From Myxococcales bacterium (lineage in GTDB: Bacteria; Myxococcota_A; Polyangia; Nannocystales; Nannocystaceae), in assembly GCA_020633295.1 (NCBI GenBank), contig JACKDW010000015.1, positions 1 through 64,000 of the forward strand: a stretch of DNA of 64,000 nucleotides, written 5' to 3'. Below, one piece after another: positions 34,621 through 45,500 of this stretch. Position 1 is the stretch's first letter, and every line of letters begins with the position of its first letter. The notes under the pieces were generated by a model. That model did not search any database and was not told the DNA's origin. It saw only the letters and a list, made by a program, of their open reading frames with translations. Both the position numbers and the translations under genes were made by a program.

Positions 34621-35303
34621 GCCTCACCACCTGTCCGCTCGCCGCGGGACGGCGCGCGCGGCGTGGCGCGTGGCGCCGCGGCGTCGACGTGCACGTGGGG
34701 CCGCGCCGCCACGTCTCGGTCCGCGCCTCGGTCCGCGTCTCGGTCCGCGCCTCGATCCACGCCTCGGTCCGCGCCTCGATCCACGCCTCGGTCCGCGCCT
34801 CGATCCACGCCCCGCTCCACGCCCCGCTCGCCTCGCTCGACGCGCGCGCGCGGGAGCGCGCTGCGCTGCTCGTGCTCGAGCTTCTCCGTCATCACTTTCT
34901 TCGGGCGCGCGCCAATATGAGCCTCCGCCGCGAGGATCTCGTCCTCTTCTTGCTGCCGCAGCGGCAGCGTGCGCAGCTCGAGCACCTCGCGCTCGAGCTC
35001 ACGCATGCGCCGCTGTGCGATCGCCGCGGTGCGGATGCGAAACGGCGCGCGAATCGCATAGACAACCGTCAAGCTGAGCGCGACCACCCACCCCGCGAGC
35101 AATCCCGCGACGTTCGCCTCGTAGCGGCGGCGGATGAACGGCACGTCGAAGTCAAGCGTAGGCGCCCAGAAAAACACCTCGACCCAGACCGCGTTCTCCT
35201 TGAGCGTCAACGTCGCCCATAGGAGCGCGAGGACGAAGAGGGTCAGGCTCACGTACAGGTACGCTTTACCCAGTACGGACACGAAGTTCGCGGAATATAG
35301 CAA
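34617..35303 (-). CDS. lapA: LapA-like (DUF1049) membrane protein with repetitive Arg/Asp/Gly tail
   Basis: Predicted up to 228 residues. Two membrane helices (TLFVLALLWATLTL near the N-terminus and AGLLAGWVVALSLTVVYAI) flank the pattern of LapA, then a coiled segment (MRELEREVLELRTLPLRQQEE). The last 80 residues carry a low-complexity tail of DRGA/DRGV repeats. The start is uncertain, since both TTG 35303 and GTG 35282 are possible with no clear ribosome site. Partner of the downstream LapB. Starts only about 18 nt from the start of the divergent MopE-repeat gene, so its promoter must lie within that gene or the first codons. Confidence 0.8.
   Translation of the reverse strand: MLYSANFVSVLGKAYLYVSLTLFVLALLWATLTLKENAVWVEVFFWAPTLDFDVPFIRRRYEANVAGLLAGWVVALSLTVVYAIRAPFRIRTAAIAQRRMRELEREVLELRTLPLRQQEEDEILAAEAHIGARPKKVMTEKLEHEQRSALPRARVERGERGVERGVDRGADRGVDRGADRGVDRGADRDADRGADRDVAARPHVHVDAAAPRATPRAPSRGERTGGEA
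34712..34831 (-). repeat. 12/24-bp tandem repeat in lapA
   Basis: Alternating 12-bp units, TCGGTCCGCGCC and TCGATCCACGCC on the plus strand, run about ten times across 120 bp and encode the DRGADRGV tail of the LapA-like protein. The alternation gives a 24-bp, eight-residue period. Copy-number variation between strains would be expected. Confidence 0.85.
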
Positions 35304-35321
35304 GCGGTGTATCCTTCAGTC

Positions 35322-36095
35322 ATGGGAAATCCAGCGATCACCGCGGGGCCCCGCCCACCGCTCGCTCGATCCGTGCTCGGTACTGCGGCCGCGCTCGCCA
35401 TCACCTTTATCGCCGGAGGCGTACTCGGCGCCTGCGCTGGCACTGACGCGAACCGTCAGAAGGAAGAGCTCCTCGCCGAGCTCGAAGCCGCTGGCACGAA
35501 GGGTGAGGCGCAGTGCAAGCCGGAGTCCGTCGCGCCTTGCTACGACGGTCCGGACGGCACCGCGAACCGCGGCGAGTGCAAGGCGGGCGAGCACCGCTGC
35601 AAGGACAACGCGCGCTGGGGTAATTGCGATGGTCAGGTCACGCCGATCGCCGAGCTTTGCAACCGCAAGGACGACGACTGCGACGGGATCATCGACAACG
35701 ACTTCGAGCGTGACGGCGCCATCTGCTTCATCGGCAAGGGCGCGTGCAAGACCCAGGGGGTCTGGCACTGCGCCCAGGACGGCAAGACGGCGCAGTGCGA
35801 CGCGCCGCCGCCTCCCCGCTCCGCTGAGGTCTGCAACGGTCAGGACGACGACTGCGACGGCCAGATCGACAACGGCAACCTCGCCGGCACCGGCACCGAG
35901 TGCAACACCAAGAAGCCGGGCATCTGCGGCCAGGGCTCGACGCAGTGCGCCGGCGGGCAGATCCAGTGCATCCAGACGCGCCAGGCCGACATCGAGATCT
36001 GCAACAACCTCGACGACGACTGCGACGGCACCGTCGACAACAACTGCCTCTCGCCTGAAGAGGCCGCGAAGCTCCGCGCCCAGCGCGGGAACTAG
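35322..36095 (+). CDS. MopE-repeat lipoprotein
   Basis: Predicted 257 residues from ATG 35322 (a GTG at 35307 would add five). Signal peptide with lipobox LGAC (VLGTAAALAITFIAGGVLGAC as ALAITFIAGGVLGAC), then a helical Lys/Glu segment. The mature domain is rich in Cys and has three metal-binding-motif repeats: CNRKDDDCDGIIDNDF, CNGQDDDCDGQIDNG and CNNLDDDCDGTVDNNC. These DDDCDG motifs are known from the Methylococcus copper-repressible protein MopE and occur widely in myxobacterial surface proteins. Calcium or other metal binding is likely and function unknown. Divergent from lapA with 18 nt between starts. Confidence 0.88.
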   Translation: MGNPAITAGPRPPLARSVLGTAAALAITFIAGGVLGACAGTDANRQKEELLAELEAAGTKGEAQCKPESVAPCYDGPDGTANRGECKAGEHRCKDNARWGNCDGQVTPIAELCNRKDDDCDGIIDNDFERDGAICFIGKGACKTQGVWHCAQDGKTAQCDAPPPPRSAEVCNGQDDDCDGQIDNGNLAGTGTECNTKKPGICGQGSTQCAGGQIQCIQTRQADIEICNNLDDDCDGTVDNNCLSPEEAAKLRAQRGN

Positions 36096-36109
36096 CCGCT
36101 CCTGAGACC

Positions 36110-36140
36110 GAGACGGGCGTCGCGGCGCGACGTCCGTCTC
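36110..36140 (+). terminator. Terminator-like hairpin after the MopE-repeat gene
   Basis: Arms GAGACGG (36110-36116) and CCGTCTC (36134-36140) pair, and the stem continues through CGTCGCG/CGCGACG across one G-T wobble, giving up to 15 pairs. It begins 15 nt beyond the stop. No T-run follows. Confidence 0.6.
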
Positions 36141-36454
36141 GTCGCGAGCGCGCGCCGACTCGCGCTCCACGGCCCGTCTCGTCGCGCGTCGAAGGACGCG
36201 CGGACGCAGCTCCGCGCGCGCGTCTCGCCTGGGCGCCGCCGCGCGTCGCCGCCGACCTGAACACAGACGCGCGCGTCGCTGCGTGGTCGCGCGCGTCGGG
36301 CTCGCGCGACGACGAACATGTCCCTTTCGGCACGTCGCTGCCGAGACGCGCAGCCCCGCTGTCGACGATCGTGGGCGCGTGCCTCCGCGGCCGGCGCCGC
36401 GCGACGCGACAAAGAACATGTCTTTTTAGACACATCTCCATCGAGACGCGCGAA

Positions 36455-36484
36455 GGCCCGCAGTCACCACCGTGGCTGCGGGCC
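36455..36484 (-). terminator. Terminator-like hairpin after the giant TPR gene
   Basis: Arms GGCCCGCAG (36455-36463) and CTGCGGGCC (36476-36484) are exact complements with further CAC/GTG pairing inside. It lies 23 nt beyond the TPR gene stop (36508). Confidence 0.65.
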
Positions 36485-36507
36485 TGCGCGGACGCGAGCG
36501 GCTCGCG

Positions 36508-39500
36508 TCAGCTCTTGAGCTGCTCGAGCAGCGGCTCGATCTCCGGGTGGTCCGGATCCTCCTGCTTGCCGCGGCGCAGCATCGAGATGGCCTTCGGCGT
36601 CTCGTCGAGCTCGACGTGCGCGGTCGCCAGGCGCATGTAGATGTCGCCGCGGCGGATCAGCCCGGAGCGGTCGACGTTCTGCAGCAGCATCGTCCGCGCG
36701 AGCTTGAGCGACTCCTTCCACTCGCCCTGCGCGGCGTAGAGATCCGCGAGGGTGATCAGCGTCTCCGCGTTGGTCGTGTCGATGCGGTACGCGTCCTTGA
36801 GGCGCTGCAGCGGATCGGCGCCCTCGGTCCCGAGGTGCAGCTCGATGCGCGCGAGCCGGGTGAGGAACTGGGCCTGGCGCTTGTCGCGTCGGCCGCTCGA
36901 GCCGCCGACCTGCACGAGCCAGTTGTACATGCCCATGGACTCCTCGAAGCGATCCGACTCGAACAGCGCGTCGGCGATGCGCCGGTTGATCTCCGCGTCG
37001 TCCTGGACCTCCTGGTAGATCGGCGCGAGCGCCTGGAGCGCATCCTCGTACTGGGCGAGGCGCTCGATCAGGATGTCCGCGCGCTCGAGGTCGAGCTTGC
37101 GCTTGAGCGTCGCGTCACGCTCGAACGAGGCGACCAGCGCCAGCAGGTACGCGACCTGCTCCCAGTAGCCCTCCTCGCGGCTCAGCTCGAGCAGCAGCTC
37201 GGCCGCGGCGAGGTTCTGCGGGTCCATGTGCAGCGCCGCCTCGAGGTGCTCGCGCCGCGACTCCGGCGTCTCGGCGAGCTTCGACATGCGCACGTGCAGC
37301 TCGGCGCCGACCGGTCCGCTCGGCTCCATCGCCATCGCGCGGCCGAGCGTCTCGACCATCGCCTCCTGCTCGCCCGTGACCTCCTGGACCCGCGCGAGGC
37401 ACAGGAGCGCGGACACGTTATTCGGGTCGGCCAAGAGCACCTCGTCGAGCAGCCCGCGCGCGCGCACCTCCTCGGACATGCGGTTGGCGAGCAGCAGCGC
37501 GAGCGCCAGCGTCGTGTCGAGCAGCTCGCGGGCGGCGGCCTCGGAGCCGGCGGCCTCGTCACGCAGCTGCGCGATCCGGCTCTCCTTGAGCTCGGCGAGC
37601 TCGGTCCAGCGCTCGGCCTTGGTCAGCAGCTCCTCCAGCGCCTGCTGGGCCGCCGGGTGCCCGGGGTGCTCTCCGAGGATCCGGTGATAGATCTCGATCG
37701 CGTCCGGCGGCGTCTCGAGCTGCACCGCGACGATCCGCGCGAGCTCCTCGAGCGTCGCCACGCGGTCCTCGCCCGAGACGTGCTCCGCCTTGCGCTCGAG
37801 CACGTCGCGGACGTCGTGCCAGCGCTCGTGACGACGCAGCAGCACCTCGAGCTCGGCCATGACCTCGAGGTCATCGGGCCGCGACGCGAGCATGTCGTTG
37901 TAGGTCGTCACCGCGTCGTCGACGCGGTCCAGCCGGTCGACGAGGATCCGCGCGAGGTGATGCCGGAGGATGTGCCGCTCGTCGTCCTTCTCGGTGATCA
38001 TCGCGCGGCGCTCGAGCCCCTCGGCCAGGTCGGCCCAGGCCTCGGTCTGCGCCAGCACCTCGAGCCACTTGTGCCACGCGGCCTCGTTGGACTCGTCGAG
38101 CTCGATGAGCTGCTCGAGATCCCCCCGCATGCGATCGAGCTGCCCCTGGCGCCCGGCGACGTCCGCCGCCTCACCCCAGAAGTTGACCGCGACCGCCGGG
38201 TCGTCGAGCTGACCCGCGTAGCGCGTCAGCGCCTCGTGCAGGACCTCGAGATCGCCGGCCGCCCGCGCGGAGATGATCTGCAGCTGCAGCGCCTCCGCGC
38301 TGTCCGGGTTCTCGGCGAGCGCGGGTCGCAACGCGCGCAGCGCCGTCGTCGGATCGCCGATCTGCTCGAGCAGGATCCTCGTCGTCGCGATGCACAGCGC
38401 GAAGCACGGCCGCTTCTGCTCCTGCGCCGCGTCGATCGCCGCAGCCATGAAGTGGATGGCGTCCGAGAGCAGGCTTCGCTCCGACGCGAGCTCGACCACG
38501 CGGCGCAGCGCCGACTCGTTCTCCGCGTCGCGCATCATCAGGTTGCCCCAGACCTCCAGGGACTCGCGCGGCTTGCCGCCGCCCTCGTCGATGAGGTGCC
38601 CGAGCTGCTCGAGCAGCCGCAGCAGCTCGGAGCCCTCGGCGGTCTCGAGGCGCGTGCGCGTCAGCCTGGCGAGGCCCGGCTTGTTGCCCGCGTCCTGGTA
38701 CGCGCGCTCGAGCGAGTCGAGCACCTCCGGCGTCGCGCCCTCGCTGCCCCCGAGCTCGAGGATCCGCTCGAGCCCGGCGACGGCGCCCGCGAAGCCCGGG
38801 ATGACGTCGAGGGAGTCGCGGTACGCCTCCATCGCCGCCTGCTTGTTCCCGGCGCCGAGCTCCGCGTCGCCCAGGCGCACGAGGATCTCCGCGCGCTCCT
38901 GCCCGCCGTCGGCGAGGTTGGAGAGCTGACGCAGCGCGACCGCCATCAGCGGCTTGTCACCCAGGCTCCGGGCCAGGCGCTCGACCGACTTGCACAGCTC
39001 GCCGTCGGCCAGGCCGCTCTCGACCAGCGGCGCGAGCAGCGTCAGCGCGCGCGCCTTGTCGCCCATGATCTCCTCGGCGATGTCCGCCGCCGACATCGCG
39101 ATGAGCACGCGCGCCTGCGGATCGAGATTCGGGTTGGTCGAGCGGCGCGCGAGCGCGTCGACGTGGGCGTCGGCGCGGCCCAGGTGCACCGAGAGGCGCG
39201 CGGCCTGGGAGAGCACCGGCTCGAGGTCCTCGCCGACGACGCGATCCATCAGCTGGTTGTACGCCTCGAGGCTGCCCTCGGGGTCATGTAGACGCTCCCA
39301 CCGGACCTGCGCCAGGTGGTTGAGCGCCTCCGTCGCCTCGATCGGATCCTGGGCGAGCCGCGAGCGCGCCTCGAGCACCGTCGCGAGCTCCTTGTAGCGC
39401 CCGCGCTGATCGAGGTGCGGGAGCACCAGCGCGGCCACGGCCTCGTGGTCGTCGGGCTGGTTCGCCATCGTCACGAGGTCGTTGATCGCGCCGACCTGGC

Positions 39501-42500
39501 CGCTGTCGGCCATCAGCACGCCCTCGTAGTGCCCCAGCGCGGTCAGCGTGTCGCCGAGCGGACCCGCGTACACGCGCGCGACCTCCAGCAGCAGCTCGGC
39601 CCGGCGCCCGTCGGCCTCGGCCGCGTTGGCGCGGTCGAGCATCACCTCGGCCGCGTCGCGGTAGCGCTCCTCCTCGAACAGCGCCTTCGCCAGCGACTCC
39701 ATGGCCGCGTCATCACCTGGCTCTTCGAGCAGGAGTTCACGCAGCGCGTCGATCTCCGCCGGGCGGTTGCCCGCCCTGTGGTGGATGTTCGCGAGGTCGC
39801 GACGGAGCCCGCGGCGCTCGTCGGGGTCGAGCGCGTTGTCGATCTGACGCTCGAGGATCTCGATCAGCTCGTGCGTCGAGCCGTTGCTCTCGTAGGCCGC
39901 GCGCAGGCGCCGGAGCGCCTCGCCGTCCTGCGGCTCGAGGTCGAGCAGCTGTCGCCACGCGGCGATCGACTGGCCCTCGTTGGCCAGCGTGTCCTCGTGC
40001 AGGCGCGCGAGGCGGCGCGTCAGCTCGAGGCGATCGCCGTCGGACTCCGCGATGCGAACGCGCTGCTCGATCACGCCGACCAGCTCCTCGAAGCGGCTGG
40101 TGCGGATCAGCGCGTCGTCGAGCAGGCGCAGCGCCTCGAGGTGATCCTCGATCACGCCCAGCGCGCCGCGCAGGATCTCGACCGCCGGCTCGTTCTCGCC
40201 GGTGTCGAGCAGGAAGCGCGCCGCCTGGACGAGCAGCTCGACCCGGCGCTCGCGCTCCTCCTCGAGCGAGCGCGACTCGGCCGCCTCGATCATCGCCCGC
40301 GACAGCGACTCGAGCGCGTGCAGCTCACGCGCCAGGCGCGAGAGCTCGGCGTCGAGGCTCGAGGTCACGTCGTGCGGACCGGGCTCCGACAGCGCGCGCA
40401 CGAGCACGCGGAAGGCGTGCGCCTGTCCGTCGGGGCCGGGCTCGAGCAGCGTCGCCATCTCCCGGTAGATCTGGTGCCGGGTCTCGGGATCGTCCGCCAC
40501 CGTCAGCTTCCACTCGTCGATCCCGACGAGCCGATCGACGTTGTTCTGATCCTCGTAGATGGGCCGCAGCAGGCCGAAGACGCGCTCGCGCTGATCCTCG
40601 CGCGTGGCCGCGATCGTCTCGAGCTCCTGGACCACGACCGCGCTGCCCTCCGTCTCCATGAGCGCGGTCGCCAGGGTGTCGATCGCGTCGGCGGGCTGAT
40701 CGAGGCGCTGGTCCTGCAGGCTCGCGACGCGCAGCATCACGTCGGCGCGCGCGCTGAGGTCCTCGGTCCGGTTCTGTCGCTCGCGCAGCGCGTCGACGAG
40801 CGCCTCCCACTGCTCGGTGCGCTCCAGCAGCCCCTCGAGCTGCGCGCGCGCCTCGTCGTGTCCGGGGCGCACCTCGAGCACGCGACGGAACGCGCGCACG
40901 GCCATCGCGTCATCGACGATGACGTTCAGCGCCAGCTGCGAGAGCCGCAGGAGCACCTCGACCTGGCGCGTCTCGTCGAGGCTGCCGTCGGCCTCCTGCC
41001 AGTAGGCGTCGGCGAGCTCGGCCCACATCTCCGCGGCGCGCAGCGCCGTCTCGAGGCGCGGGAACACGTCGGGGTCATCGGGCCGCGCCGCGAGCAGGCG
41101 CTCGTAGAGCGGCACCGCGGCGCGGTGCTGAGCGAGCTGCACCCACAGCTCGGCGGCCTCGCGCACGACGTCGAGGATCTCGTCCCGGTCGTCTCCGGGC
41201 ACCTCCTCCTCGAGGTAGTCCGTCAGCAGCTTCGCGTACTCCGGCACCTTCGCGAGCGCGCGGGCCAGGCGATCGAGGTGACGACGGCAGCCCGCGTCGC
41301 CCGGCCGCAGCCGGAACACGCGCCCGTAGGTCGAGAACGCCTTCTCCGCGTCGCCGAGCGAGAGCTCCTCGATCTCGGCGATCTTCGCGAGCACGACCGC
41401 CTGATCCTCCGGCGCCTCCGCCTCCTCGAGGCGAAGATGCTGGATCTGGATCACGCGATCCCAGTCCGCGATCTCGACGAAGACCGGCTCGAGCACCTCG
41501 ATGACCTGGGCGCGGATCTCCCCGTTCTCGAGGTACCGCGTCAGCTCGCCGGTCTCGAGCGCCTCCGCCGGGGACAGCCGCAGCGCCTCGGCGAAGTGCC
41601 GCAGCCCCTCCTCCGCGTTCGCCAGCTGACCGGCGTGCAGCCGCGCGAGGCGGATGCGCACGGCCACGAGCTCGCTCTGATCGAGCTCGTCGATCCGCCG
41701 CTCGAGGAAGGTCGCGAGGTCGTGGTGGCGCTCGGTCTTCTCGTACAGCGCCTCGAGCTTCTCCTGCACCCGCGGTCGCCCCTGGGTCTCCGGGCTCAGC
41801 CGCTCGTACAGATCGATCGCGTCCTCCGTGCGCCCGAGCTCGCCGGCGAACAGCTCGGCCGCGCGGATCCACAGCTCCTCGCGCCGCGCCTCGTCGAAGG
41901 TCTGCTCGGCGCGTCGCACGAGCAGCTCGGCGAGCGCCTCCTGGTCGTCCTCGCTGACGTAGATCAGCTCGAGGGCGTCGAGCGCTCGCGTGTCGCCGGG
42001 CTCGAGCTCGACCACGCGCTCGTAGGCGCTGCGCGCCTCGTCGAGCTTGTTGAGGCGGCCCATGGAGACCGCGCCCATGTTGCGCAGCACCTGCAGCATC
42101 ACCTCGGCGTCGAGCACGTTGTCGACGGTCTCCTGGTACGCGGCGAGCAGCGCCTCGGCGCGCTCCGGCGCCTGCCCGAGCCGCTCGACCCGCGCGATGA
42201 TCTCCGGCAGCTGCGGCATCTCGCCCGCGTCCATCATCAGGCCGCAGAGGATGTTGAAGGCGCGCTCGGAGTTCTCGAGGCGGATCTCATAGGTCTCGGC
42301 GATCCCGATCAGCGCGTCGACGCGTTCGGGGCGCGACAGCGTTCGGGCCTGGCGCTCCTCGAGATCGACCAGCGCGGTCCAGTCCTGCTCCGCCTCGTAC
42401 AGCGGCTTGAGGATCTCGACCACGCGGGCGCGCACCGACTCGTGCTCGAACAGCCCCTTGAGCCGCTCGCGCGCCTGCTCGTGCATGGGGTCGATCGCCA

Positions 42501-45500
42501 GCACCTCGTAGAGCAGCTCGACCGCGTCGGGGTAGCGCAGCAGCTGGTCGCCGACGACCTGCGCCGTGCGCTCGAGCAGCGCCGCGCGCTCGACATCGGA
42601 GTCGACCATCGACGTCAGCCGACGCAGCTCCTCCTCGACGTCGGGCCATCGCTCGAGGCGCGCGTTGAGCTCGATCATCGCCTCGATCGCGGTCCGCGTC
42701 TCCGCGTCGCTCATGTTGATGTCGATGATCCACTGGTACGCCTCGATCGCGGCGTGCAGGTTCTCGGCCTTGTCGCGCTGGACCTCGCCGATCTTGCGCC
42801 ACAGCCGGGTCTTCTCGAAGTCGTCCTCGACGACCTCGACCCGCTGGCGGAGCACGTCGCACAGCTGCTCCCAGTCCTCGAGCGTCACGAACAGCCGCTC
42901 GAGCGCGTCGAGGGCGTCGGTGTTCTCGGGGTCGTAGTCGAGCACCTCGTAGTAGGCCGTGGAGGCGCCCACGAGGTCCTCGAGCTGCTCCTCGAGCAGG
43001 CGCGCGATCTCGAGGCTGGTCGCGACCTGCCCCGCCGGATCTTCAATAAAGCGCAGCTGACCGCGCAGCGCGTCGACCAGCGACGCGTAGTCCTCGGCCT
43101 CGCGGTGCAGGCGAACGAGCGCGCGCGTGGCCTTCTCGACCAGCGAGACGTCGGGCGGATCGAGCACCACGAGCTGCTGGTAGGCCTGGCGCGCGCCGTC
43201 GACGTCGCCCAGGAAGTCGTCGAGGATCGCCGACATGCGCGAGAGCAGATCGATCTTGAGGTTGTTGTCCTCGGTGCGATCGATCGCCGCCTGCCAGATC
43301 TCCACCAGCGTGCGCTGCTTCTCGAGATCGAGCCCCAGGCGCTGGACCTCGGTGCGCGTGTCCGTGCGCCGCGGATCCATTAAGTAGGCCTGGCGCAGGG
43401 TCTCGAACGCGCGCTCGCGGTTGTTGAGGTCGATCTCCTCGATCTGCGCGATCTGCAGGAGGAAGTTGACGGCCTCGTCGCCCTGGCCCATCGCCTCGGC
43501 GCTCTCGCGCCGCACCTGCAGCACGCGGATGACCGACTCGTGGTCATCGAGCTGCACGTAGATCGGCTCGAGCATGGTCGCGACCTGCAGCTTGACCTCG
43601 TTCTTGTCGAGCAGCTCCTCGAGCAGCTCTCGCGCTCGCTGGTGACGCTCGTCCTGCTCGATCACGGCGCGCAGCAGCTCGACCGCGCCGAACACGTCGT
43701 CGAGCTTGTTCTTGCGCAGCGCGGCGCGTCGGCACCAGATCTGCCGCTGCAGCTCCTCGTCGTCGATCAGGTCGAGCCAGCGCCCGTACAGCTCCTCGAG
43801 CGCGAAGTGGTCGTCCTTGTTGTCGCTCTCCTCGTACATCGCGGCGAGCAGCTCGATCGTCGAGATGTCGTCGGGCTCGAGGTCGAGCAGCTCCTCCGCG
43901 GTCCTGATCGCGATCGTCTTGTCGTCGAGCGCGTGGCGAGCGAGCTTGACGATGCGCTCCAGCAGCTTGCGCTGCTCGTCCGCGTCGAAGATCGCGTCGG
44001 CGCGGCGGCGGTAGAGGTTGACGAGCTCCTCGTGGGCGCTGCGCGCCCGGTAGAGCAGCTCGAGCGACTCGTAGGCCTCCTCGTGCGACTCGTCCTCGGC
44101 GAGGATCGCCTTGTACACGCGCTCGGCGCTCTCGGGCTGATCGAGGTAGTCGCGGTAGAGGCTGCCGAGCTCGATGCGGAGGTTTCGACGCAGCGCGCGG
44201 TCCGACTCCTTGACCTCGCGCCCGGCGTTCTCGGCCTTGTTGATCCGCGCGCTGATGTGGTCGATGGCGCGGTCGAACGCGCTCGCGGCCATCGGCAGCT
44301 GCTCGAGGTCACGCGCCTCCTTGCGCAGGCGCGCGCGCCCGGTCGCGTCGAGCGGCTCGGTGACGAACAGCGAGAGCCGCACGCGCAGCGCCTCGACCTC
44401 GCGCCCCGACATGCGCTGGTAGATGTCGAGCAGCTCGGTGAGCTGCAGGCGACGCACGCCCGGGTCCGGCTCGTGATTGGCGATGACCTCCATCGCCTCG
44501 GCCTCTTTCACGCGATCCTTGACGCTGCGGTAGTACGGCAGCAGCCCCCGGACCACGCGCAGCGCGACGCTCGCGTCGCTGCGCCGCAGGTGCTCGAGCG
44601 CGTCGATCGTCGGCAGGTGATCGGGCTCGTACTCGAGCACCTTGAGGAAGCCGTCGATCGCCTTGTCCGACTCGTGCAGGCGCTCGCCGTAGACCTTGGA
44701 GAGCTCGAACAGCAGCGGGATCTGGGCCTCCGTGGGGTCCATGAAGCCGATCCGCTGCTCGAGCACGTGCGCGAGCTGGCGCCAGTCGCCGGCCTTGCGC
44801 AGGATCCTCGACTGCCCCTCGAGCGCGCCCGCGTCCGTCGGCGCGAGCAGCAGGATCTCCTCCATGGTCGCGACCGCGGCCTGGAAGTCGCCGATCTGCT
44901 CCTCCTGCAGCGCCGCGATCCGGCGCAGCATCGTCAGGCGCCCGTCGATGCCGTCCGACGACTCGAGGCGCACGCGGAAGATCGCCACGAGCTGCTCCCA
45001 CAGCTCGAAGTCGGTGTACAGGTCCTCGAGCGAGGCGAGCGCGGCCTCGTTGCCGGGCTCGAGGTCGAGGATCTGCTTGAGGTAGCGCTCGGCCGCCTGC
45101 GGATCGTTGAGGCGATCGCGGGAGACCGCGGCGAGCTTGTCGAGCAGCTCGAGGCGCTCGTAGGGATCACAGTCGTCGCTGGCGAGGCGCGCTTCGAACA
45201 GGCGGATGAGCCGGTCCCAGCCGTCGCAGCGCTCGGCCGCGCTCTCGAGGCCGGCGCGCAGCACCACGTCGTCGGGGCGCAGCTTGTACGCGCGCCCCGC
45301 CCACGTCAGCGCGACCTCGGGCAGCTCCTGCTTGTGCAGCGCGACGTCGCGGATCGCCGCGATGTACTCGAGCCGCTCGTCGTCGTCGTCGGCCGCGTCG
45401 AGCAGGACCTCGTAGGCGGCGACGAGCTTGTCCCAGTCTTGCTGCTCCCGGTAGATCGGCAGCACCTCGTGGGCGGTCAGCGGGTCGCCGGGCTTGAGCT

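Larger units (their letters stand above)
36096..36507. other. 412-nt intergenic stretch between MopE-repeat gene and giant TPR gene
   Basis: No gene was found. It holds two hairpins at the gene ends and a pair of 38-nt direct repeats. Copy 1 spans 36314-36351 and copy 2 spans 36414-36451, exactly 100 nt apart. Copies align without gaps and match at 29 of 38 positions, sharing GAACATGTC at one end and GAGACGCGC at the other. Nothing in them was recognised. Confidence 0.7.
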
